A stretch of 64,000 bases of DNA, taken from assembly GCA_902560015.1 (NCBI GenBank), contig CACEKA010000001.1, forward strand, positions 168,895-232,894. The letters are read 5' to 3'. A model generated the notes under the pieces. It worked only from the letters and a program-made list of their open reading frames with translations, made no database searches and was not told the DNA's origin. Source of the DNA: an uncultured Pelagibacteraceae bacterium (GTDB lineage Bacteria > Pseudomonadota > Alphaproteobacteria > Pelagibacterales > Pelagibacteraceae). Positions 58,226 through 64,000 of this stretch are shown here, one piece after another. The translations under genes and the position numbers were made by a program. Numbering within the stretch: the stretch's first letter is position 1; every line of letters begins with the position of its first letter.

Positions 58226-58605
58226 TGGAAAAAATAGCAAAAAATTTACAACTAGTTTTGATGTGCATTATTTTAATAAGCACTGTAATTGCTGTTGGTA
58301 TAGAAATTAAAAATATGTTTCTAAATCAATCAGTAACACTAGCTGATTTGCTTTTAATGTTTCTATATTTAGAAGTTCTTGCAATGGTTAGGGTGTTTTG
58401 GGATCAACAATCAATTAGCATAACTCTTCCTTTATTAATCGCAATAACAGCGCTTGCTCGATTTATAATCTTACAAGGAAAAGAAATGGATCCAACTGCA
58501 TTAGTATATGAAGCTGTAGCTATAGTTCTTATTGCGGCTGCAATTGTAATTCTTAGGTTAAGACATAGCGATAAATTAGGTCTAAAGAAAAAAAAATCAA
58601 AATAG
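58225..58605 (+). CDS. PsiE-family membrane protein
   Basis: A 126-residue integral membrane protein with four hydrophobic segments. The pattern ADLLLMFLYLEVLAMVRVFW and the following helix with ITALARFIILQGKEMDP match the phosphate-starvation-inducible PsiE group. It ends with a Lys-rich tail (KKKKSK). The function of the family is unknown; in E. coli it is phosphate-regulated. I see no Pho box, but a 24-bp palindrome precedes the operon. Confidence 0.82.
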   Translation: MEKIAKNLQLVLMCIILISTVIAVGIEIKNMFLNQSVTLADLLLMFLYLEVLAMVRVFWDQQSISITLPLLIAITALARFIILQGKEMDPTALVYEAVAIVLIAAAIVILRLRHSDKLGLKKKKSK

Positions 58606-58611
58606 TTTAGT

Positions 58612-59751
58612 ATGATATTTGAAGCTTCAAGGGCTAAAGCCATTGAAAAATTAAATCACTTTGTTGAAAATAATCTTTCAGAATATTCTAAATTAAGAAA
58701 TTTTGATTTTGGTCCTGATAATAGATCTAATATTTCTTGTTTGTCTCCCTACATAACTCATGGAGTAATTAATGAATTAGAAGTGATTGATAAATCACTT
58801 AAAAAATTTTCATTTGCAAAAAATGAAAAATTTATTCAAGAAATTTTGTGGCGAACTTATTGGAAAGGTTGGCTAGAATTAAGACCAAATGTTTGGTCAG
58901 ATTATTTAATAGAATTAAATAATCTAAGAAATGAATTTAAAGATAACCAAAACTATCTAAATGCAATTGAAGGAAAAACTAACTTAGAATGTTTTAATCA
59001 GTGGGTAAATGAGCTGAAGGAAAATAATTATCTTCATAATCATACAAGAATGTGGTTTGCAAGTATCTGGATATTCACCCTAGAATTGCCATGGCAATTA
59101 GGTGCTGAGTTTTTTATGAAACATTTATTCGATGGAGATGCTGCATCAAATACACTTGGATGGAGATGGGTAGTGGGTATTCAAACACAAGGCAAACATT
59201 ACCTTGCCAGTGAGTGGAATATTAGAAAATTTACAAATAATAGATTTCAAAACATTAAATTAAATGAAAATGCCCCTCCAAAAGTTTCTGAAAAATCTTA
59301 CACTTTAATTAGACAAGAATTTAATAATCCACAAAATATTGAAGAGAAAAATCTATTAATTTTTGAAAACAATCTATCTTTTGAAATCACTGACTTTAAA
59401 GAAAATAAGTTTAAAAAAATTTATATAGTTTCAAACAAAAATGAGAATAGATCAATAAAACTCAGTGAAAAATTATTGAAATTTAAGTCTCTTTTAATGG
59501 ATGATCAAAGACAAAGATTAAAAGATAAATCTATTGATTGTGAAGTAATCGATATAAGTGAAATTAAAAATATTGAAAGCTATTATAGCTTCTATCCTAC
59601 TGTTGGAGAAAATTTAGATTATCTAAATTCAAATAATCTTAAAATGAATTTTTTATATAGAAATCTTGATCAATTAGCTTGGCAATACTGCAATAAAGGG
59701 TTTTTTAATTTTAAAAGCTATATCCCAAAAATAATTTCAAGTTTTAACTAA
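58612..59751 (+). CDS. Photolyase/cryptochrome-type FAD-binding protein with rearranged domains
   Basis: 379 residues. Residues 5-215 match the FAD-binding helical domain of photolyases: ISCLSPYITHGVI, EILWRTYWKGWLEL, YLHNHTRMWFASIWI and FDGDAASNTLGWRWVVG. The N-terminal antenna-binding alpha/beta domain that normally precedes it is absent. Instead residues about 245-379 form a second region with strand-like pieces (NLLIFENNLS, KKIYIVSN, IDCEVIDIS) that could be a displaced alpha/beta domain. It therefore looks like a permuted photolyase-like protein. It starts 6 bases after psiE and ends tail-to-tail with a small membrane gene. Confidence 0.85.
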   Translation: MIFEASRAKAIEKLNHFVENNLSEYSKLRNFDFGPDNRSNISCLSPYITHGVINELEVIDKSLKKFSFAKNEKFIQEILWRTYWKGWLELRPNVWSDYLIELNNLRNEFKDNQNYLNAIEGKTNLECFNQWVNELKENNYLHNHTRMWFASIWIFTLELPWQLGAEFFMKHLFDGDAASNTLGWRWVVGIQTQGKHYLASEWNIRKFTNNRFQNIKLNENAPPKVSEKSYTLIRQEFNNPQNIEEKNLLIFENNLSFEITDFKENKFKKIYIVSNKNENRSIKLSEKLLKFKSLLMDDQRQRLKDKSIDCEVIDISEIKNIESYYSFYPTVGENLDYLNSNNLKMNFLYRNLDQLAWQYCNKGFFNFKSYIPKIISSFN

Positions 59752-59969
59752 AACCAGCGAACCATTCCAATAATTCCAGCTGTTGCATAAAAAAATTGTA
59801 ACAAAAGTATTCCTTTATGGCCTCCTCTATAAGCCCAAATTCCAATTAAAATCGCCGATAAAAGCAATAAGCAGAAACCAAAAAATTCTATTCCAATATT
59901 TAACGCAACAAACAACGAATATAAAATAGCAGTAATCACACCTGCCCATTCAAAAAATTTATTATTCAT
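59748..59969 (-). CDS. Small two- or three-helix membrane protein
   Basis: 73 residues, nearly all hydrophobic, with about three helices and conserved-looking Trp/Gly residues (FFEWAGVI, IGIWAYRGGHKGILLLQ, IGMVRWF). I do not recognise a named family with confidence. It overlaps the end of the FAD protein gene by 4 bases and is divergent from the oxygenase-like gene. Confidence 0.6.
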   Translation of the reverse strand: MNNKFFEWAGVITAILYSLFVALNIGIEFFGFCLLLLSAILIGIWAYRGGHKGILLLQFFYATAGIIGMVRWF

Positions 59970-60028
59970 TTTATTTGATTAAATCTTAATTGGATAATAA
60001 CATAAACTAGTTTTTTATAGATAAATTT

Positions 60029-61009
60029 ATGTACCCGATAAATTTAAATGATATTCCAGATGGTTTTGAACTTATAGATGATAAAATACCCTTTGATCCA
60101 AAAAAACATCTTCAACTTGAAAAACCTAATGAAGTTTATTCGTTAAAAGATTTAGGTTATTCTGAAGAAATAATAAAAGACTCACCTGTTGATTTCGCTG
60201 CAACTTCTGTATTTAGAATCTTAAGTAATGAGGGTAGTGAAATATTATTAGATATAACAAGAAAATTAGAAAAATTTACAACTTCCAGTCAAAGAATAGC
60301 TAGAAACGTTAGAGGTGGAGTTTATCGGTCTAAATTTTTAAGAGACTTATGCCTCTCTGATGAAGTGAGTATTTTCTTATCAGATATAGCAGGAATTAAT
60401 ATTTCTCCTCACACAATTCCCCATCAACTAGGTCACTTAAATTACAATCCTTTAGAATTAGAAAAGAATGTTGATAAATGGCATGTAGATACTTTGATGT
60501 TTGATTATGTGATGTTTGTTACAGACCCGAAAAAAATTAAAGGAGGTCAATTCCAATATTTTTATGGGACGAAAGATGAAATGGCAGAAATAAAAAAGAA
60601 TAATAAAGAAATTCCCTTTAATAAAATTATTTCACCTGAAATACCTGGTCCTGGATTTGCAGTTTTTCAACAAGGAAAACATGTTGTTCATCGAGCTATG
60701 GGACTAACATCTCCTGGTGAAAGAATTACATTGGTCAACGGTTATATGGCTAGTGACCCGAGCATTAAAGACTACACCAAATATGGTCAATTATGCCATG
60801 TAGATCCTATAGAAATTCTATCTAAAGAGTTTACTAAACATACAGCAACTCATGTAAAAAAACTTCTAAATGAAAAAATTTTAGATAAAAATTTTCAAGA
60901 AACAAACTTAGACTCAATTAAAGAATTAGAAAATGCTTCTGAAATTTTAAAATCTGCAGTCGATCAGATAAAAAAGGGCAAATCTGATATGGAACATTTT
61001 GGAGATTAA
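60029..61009 (+). CDS. Fe(II)/2-oxoglutarate-dependent oxygenase-like protein
   Basis: 326 residues. The core has the facial-triad pattern of this superfamily: WHVDTLMFDY (His152, Asp154) and, about 67 residues later, GKHVVHRAMGLTSPGERITLVNGY (His221) with Arg232 placed to bind 2-oxoglutarate. KGGQFQYFYG lies between them as the expected strand. The N-terminal 150 residues include RIARNVRGGVYRSKFLRD. The substrate and subfamily are unknown. An Asp in the HxD motif argues for hydroxylation rather than halogenation. Its 3' end faces the amidotransferase gene 5 bases away. Confidence 0.75.
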   Translation: MYPINLNDIPDGFELIDDKIPFDPKKHLQLEKPNEVYSLKDLGYSEEIIKDSPVDFAATSVFRILSNEGSEILLDITRKLEKFTTSSQRIARNVRGGVYRSKFLRDLCLSDEVSIFLSDIAGINISPHTIPHQLGHLNYNPLELEKNVDKWHVDTLMFDYVMFVTDPKKIKGGQFQYFYGTKDEMAEIKKNNKEIPFNKIISPEIPGPGFAVFQQGKHVVHRAMGLTSPGERITLVNGYMASDPSIKDYTKYGQLCHVDPIEILSKEFTKHTATHVKKLLNEKILDKNFQETNLDSIKELENASEILKSAVDQIKKGKSDMEHFGD

Positions 61010-61014
61010 ATAAA

Positions 61015-61734
61015 TTATAATATAGTTTTAAAATTCTCATAAAGAATTTTGGAATAATTATTCATATCAGACATATTATCTTTTGCAGCATTATCAAATT
61101 TTTCTAAAGCACCATCTCCCAACTGATTTTCAAGAGCTTTTTTGTATTCTGGAACACATCCCCACTCATTGACTGTAGTATCTTTAATTTCTATGTGAAA
61201 TTGAATTCCATAAGCATGATTTTGATATTTAAAAATTTGGTATTTAGTTATGGGAGATGATGCTAACAAAGTTATATCTTTATTGTTATCTATCCCTTGA
61301 ACTTCATAAGAATGCCATTGTAGGCTTTTAATTTTTTCTGGAAATTTAGAAAATAATTTATCTTGATTTTTTTCTTCTGAAAAATTGATATCCATAATAC
61401 CAATTTCTGCTGGATTTGATTTAACCACTTTACCACCCACTACTTCACCTAATAACTGGCAACCAAGACAAAACCCTAAATAAGGTTTTTTTAAGTTAAT
61501 AACGAATTCTTTAATTGATTTTTTTTCTTCAATTAACCAAGGATATTCTTTTTCCATATAGGTATCCATTGGACCTCCCATACAAAACATTCCATCAAAT
61601 TTACTTAAATCATTTGGAATTTTTTCACCCTCATCAAGCTCAATGGTAGTTAACTTAACTCCTTCAGCTAACATCAAATCTTTAATATATCCTGGGTCCT
61701 CAATTCTAATATGTTGTAGCACAAGTATATTCAC
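61015..61734 (-). CDS. Class I glutamine amidotransferase-like protein
   Basis: 239 residues. The nucleophile is Cys89 in YLGFCLGCQLLGE and the His/Glu pair is in GIQFHIEIKD (His180, Glu182), so the triad is complete. The N-terminal VLQHIRIEDPGYIKDL and MGGPMDTYMEKEYPW resemble GMP-synthase-like stand-alone amidotransferases. It lacks a synthetase domain, so it may hydrolyse a gamma-glutamyl compound. It lies 6 bases after the DUF2256 gene in the photolyase operon. Confidence 0.85.
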   Translation of the reverse strand: MNILVLQHIRIEDPGYIKDLMLAEGVKLTTIELDEGEKIPNDLSKFDGMFCMGGPMDTYMEKEYPWLIEEKKSIKEFVINLKKPYLGFCLGCQLLGEVVGGKVVKSNPAEIGIMDINFSEEKNQDKLFSKFPEKIKSLQWHSYEVQGIDNNKDITLLASSPITKYQIFKYQNHAYGIQFHIEIKDTTVNEWGCVPEYKKALENQLGDGALEKFDNAAKDNMSDMNNYSKILYENFKTIL

Positions 61735-61740
61735 TAAAGT

Positions 61741-61869
61741 TTAGCTTAACTTAGAACACTTCTTAGAACAATATTTTACTCTATCCCAATTTAGCTTCCA
61801 TTTTTTCCGCCAAAGAAAAAGTCTTTTACATACTGGGCAAATTTTTGATGGCAAATGTTCTTTTTTCAC
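61741..61869 (-). CDS. DUF2256 small zinc-ribbon-like protein
   Basis: A 42-residue reading frame that starts with GTG at 61869 and stops at 61741. It carries CPVCKRLFLWRKKW and, 16 residues on, VKYCSKKCSKLS. This CxxC...CxxxC pattern with the WRKKW...VKYCS signature fits the DUF2256 family, often found beside photolyase or cryptochrome genes. The GTG overlaps the photolyase stop (TAGTG), so its translation is probably coupled. It may bind zinc; its function is unknown. Confidence 0.85.
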   Translation of the reverse strand: MKKEHLPSKICPVCKRLFLWRKKWKLNWDRVKYCSKKCSKLS

Positions 61870-63359
61870 TAAATAGTATTTTGTTTAATAAATTTATCAG
61901 CTTCAGATAAAATCATTTTTTTTCTATCAGTTTTCATTTTATCAAAAATACGAACCATCATAGATAATCTTGGATTTGTTAAAAAAAATTTTCTATTTCT
62001 GTCAATAAATCTCCAGTAAAGACCATCCATAATATTACACCACTCTCCTTTTTTAAAATCCATCATCTTCATAAAATAACTTGAGCCACAAATATAAGGT
62101 TTTGTTGCAAAAATACCTCCATCGCTAAATAATCCCATTCCGTAAACATTTGGAACCATTACCCAGTCTGATGAATCTACAAACATCTCCATAAACCATT
62201 TATAAACAATTGTAGGCTTAATCTCACAAAGATTCATTATGTTAGATAATATCATTAATCTTTCAATGTGATGAGACCATCCATGATTAACTGCGTTTTT
62301 AATCGCATAATCTAAAGGTGGCAATCCAGTAGTTCCTTTATACCAAGAGTTTTTCATTTTCCTATTTTGTTTAAAAAAATTTCCAGTTTCCATTTTTTCT
62401 GAATATCCTTGATAAATACCTCGCATAAATTCTCGCCACCCAATCACCTGACGAATATAACCTTCAAGTGAATTCATTCTTATTTTATTTTTCTTATGAA
62501 AATCTAAAATTTTTTGAATAATAAATTCAGGTGTAATTAATCCTAAATTTATATAAGGACTTAGCGCACTATGAAATAAAATATTATCTTTTTGATTTAC
62601 AGCATCTTCATAATCACCAAATAAATTTGATTTTTCTTTTATAAAGAAATTTAAAAGTTTAACGACATCATCATACTCCGTCGCTAACCAAAATTTAGAG
62701 GTAGTTCCAGGATGATCTTTAAATAATTTTTCAATTATTGGTTTTAATTTTTTGGTATGATTAGTTTCATTTATCCTTGGAAATTTTGGAATTGAAATGT
62801 CTTTAGGCAGTTTATTTCTATTATCTTCATCAAAGCTCCACTTGCCACCAATTGGGTTACCGTCTGCTCCCATTAGAATTCCAGATTTTTTCCTAACTTC
62901 TTTATAAAATGTTGCCATAAATGGCTTTTTTGATTTTCCTAAATAATTTTTAAATTCATCTCTTGAATTTAAAAACATTGGGGTTTGAACAACATTCCAA
63001 TTGATTTTTTGTTTTTTTAAAAAATCTTTAATTTTTGTTTCAAAGAATTTATCTTCAACTTCAAAGCTTGAAATTTCAGTTATTTTATTTTTGATTATTA
63101 TTTTTTTTAGTTTTTTAAAATAATCATCTTTGAAATCCTTATCTTCAATTTTAAGGTAATCTAATTTAAATTTATTTTTCTTTAAATTATCTGCATAAGA
63201 TCGCATAGAAGACAGGAATAATAGGATTTTTTGCTTATGATGTTTTTCATAAGTGCATAATCCATTATCTTCTGCCATAAAAAACACATGGTCCTTTTTG
63301 AAGCGGTCTAGGTATTTTAATGGAAATAATTGATTACCAAGTATAAAAAATAATTTCAT
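61869..63359 (-). CDS. PhrB-type photolyase/cryptochrome (iron-sulfur clade relative)
   Basis: 496 residues of the prokaryotic (6-4) photolyase/cryptochrome group. The N-terminal alpha/beta domain begins FFILGNQLFPLKYL. The C-terminal FAD domain shows SPYINLGLITPEF, GYIRQVIGWREFMRGIY, NHGWSHHIERLMILSNIMN and DWVMVPNVYGMGLFSDGG. In FeS-type members four cysteines bind a [4Fe-4S] cluster. Here Cys378, Cys424 and Cys441 are found, and the usual CxxC pair in the YxxRMSDYCxxC region is replaced by FMKMMDFKKGEW. Whether it holds a cluster is open. Likely DNA repair or blue-light sensing. Confidence 0.88.
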   Translation of the reverse strand: MKLFFILGNQLFPLKYLDRFKKDHVFFMAEDNGLCTYEKHHKQKILLFLSSMRSYADNLKKNKFKLDYLKIEDKDFKDDYFKKLKKIIIKNKITEISSFEVEDKFFETKIKDFLKKQKINWNVVQTPMFLNSRDEFKNYLGKSKKPFMATFYKEVRKKSGILMGADGNPIGGKWSFDEDNRNKLPKDISIPKFPRINETNHTKKLKPIIEKLFKDHPGTTSKFWLATEYDDVVKLLNFFIKEKSNLFGDYEDAVNQKDNILFHSALSPYINLGLITPEFIIQKILDFHKKNKIRMNSLEGYIRQVIGWREFMRGIYQGYSEKMETGNFFKQNRKMKNSWYKGTTGLPPLDYAIKNAVNHGWSHHIERLMILSNIMNLCEIKPTIVYKWFMEMFVDSSDWVMVPNVYGMGLFSDGGIFATKPYICGSSYFMKMMDFKKGEWCNIMDGLYWRFIDRNRKFFLTNPRLSMMVRIFDKMKTDRKKMILSEADKFIKQNTI

Positions 63360-63386
63360 AGTTAAATATAACTAATTAAAAAATTT

Positions 63387-64000
63387 ATGTCAGAAAAATA
63401 TCTAATCTTTGGTGCGACAGGTTCTATTGGTTCAAGTCTAGCTGAACAATTAAAAAATTCTGGAAATGATATTCACTTAATTGCAAGAAATGAAAGTGAA
63501 GTAAGTTCAATTGCGGAAAAATTAGGTTGTACATTTACAGTTGCTGATGTTTTAGAGGAAGGTTTTATTGAAAAAGTTAAAGCAGATGTTTCTGAGACAA
63601 AAGGAATTGCGTACTGTGTTGGTTCAATTGATTTAAAACCAATAAGGATGGTTACTGAACAAGATTTTAATAAATGTATGAAATTAAATCTTTATTCAGC
63701 TGCAGAAGCTATTAAAGGATATCAAGAAAGTTTAAAAAAAAATAAGGGCTCTATTGTTTTATTTTCAACAGTTGCAGCTCAAAGAGGATTTACAAACCAT
63801 GCAATTATTGCATCAGCTAAAGCTGCTGTTGAAGGTTTAACAGTATCACTAGCAGCAGAATTTGCACCAAATATAAGAGTGAACTGTGTGGCTCCAAGTT
63901 TAACAAAATCAAAGATTGCCGAACCCATGTTAAAGAATACTACAATAGCAGAGGGTATCGCAAAAGCCCATCCACTAAAAAGATTAGGTGAAGGAAAAGA
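63387..64000 (+). CDS. Short-chain dehydrogenase/reductase without the catalytic tyrosine, 3' end missing
   Basis: SDR-fold protein; about 204 codons are present before the window ends. The nucleotide-binding motif is IFGATGSIGSSLAEQL. The active-site stretch reads FSTVAAQRGFTNHAIIASAKAAVEG, with Ser127 and Lys145 in place but Ile141 where the YxxxK tyrosine should be. The downstream VNCVAPSLTKSK is typical of classical SDRs. It may have lost ordinary reductase activity or use another residue. It is divergent from the PhrB-type gene across 27 bases, which may share control. Confidence 0.85.
   Translation, partial: MSEKYLIFGATGSIGSSLAEQLKNSGNDIHLIARNESEVSSIAEKLGCTFTVADVLEEGFIEKVKADVSETKGIAYCVGSIDLKPIRMVTEQDFNKCMKLNLYSAAEAIKGYQESLKKNKGSIVLFSTVAAQRGFTNHAIIASAKAAVEGLTVSLAAEFAPNIRVNCVAPSLTKSKIAEPMLKNTTIAEGIAKAHPLKRLGEGK

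Overview
The window looks like a piece of a SAR11 genome (Candidatus Pelagibacter, Alphaproteobacteria). The base composition is very AT-rich and the genes are packed with overlaps or gaps of a few bases. No stretch over 300 bases lacks a gene; the longest gap is about 175 bases. A DMSP demethylase gene (dmdA) closely matches the SAR11 enzyme as I remember it, and the gene order is typical of that clade. I saw no tRNA, rRNA, insertion sequence, CRISPR array or prophage. Species-level assignment would need a database search.

Layout. (1) 1-24.15 kb is one long minus-strand block. Reading with transcription it runs ffh, rpsP, trmD, rplS, leuC, leuD, leuB, dmdC-like, dmdB-like, an alpha/beta hydrolase, dmdA, asd, sdhC, sdhD, sdhA, sdhB, mmsA, mdh, sucC, sucD, sucA, sucB (cut by the window edge). 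It joins SRP and ribosome biogenesis, leucine synthesis, DMSP demethylation and the second half of the TCA cycle. A structured leader RNA precedes ffh. (2) 24.3-26.1 kb holds dapF and ftsY, divergent from ffh, so both SRP GTPases sit within 3.3 kb. (3) 26.0-33.7 kb is a TRAP transporter operon of the 2-oxoacid (TakP-like) type. It is followed by an MFS carrier, a hydrolase and a small secreted protein. The large TRAP permease has a roughly 330-residue charged coiled-coil tail. (4) 33.7-41.5 kb is a five-gene ABC importer whose two ATPases resemble the glycerol GlpS/GlpT pair, an alcohol dehydrogenase, and a divergent AcoR-like regulator without a sigma-54 ATPase domain. (5) 41.5-47.4 kb carries 2-hydroxyacid genes: a D-2-hydroxyacid dehydrogenase, a GlcD-type FAD oxidase, an aminotransferase and two tandem FMN-dependent L-2-hydroxyacid oxidases. 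(6) 47.4-52.0 kb has a PagL-like outer-membrane deacylase and the cytochrome c maturation genes ccmCDEFGH. (7) 52.2-57.7 kb holds housekeeping genes: hspQ, a YciB septation protein, DUF2794, a Bax-inhibitor-1 protein, an aldo/keto reductase, an IalB-like protein, argG and a DsbA/FrnE-like protein. (8) 57.7-64.0 kb is a light- and flavin-related neighbourhood. It has a palindrome-headed operon ending in a domain-rearranged photolyase-like FAD protein, a 2-oxoglutarate oxygenase-like protein, an operon of PhrB-type photolyase, DUF2256 and glutamine amidotransferase, and an SDR without its catalytic tyrosine.

The observations I rate highest are these. The succinate dehydrogenase anchors lack both haem b ligands while keeping the quinone-site residues. 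S16 and L19 share a 79-base, 78/79-identical segment encoding their acidic tails. The TRAP permease carries a coiled-coil extension. The FAD/photolyase protein has its domains in the wrong order. The AcoR-like regulator has lost the sigma-54 module. Functions are assigned from motifs and remembered family knowledge, with no database search.
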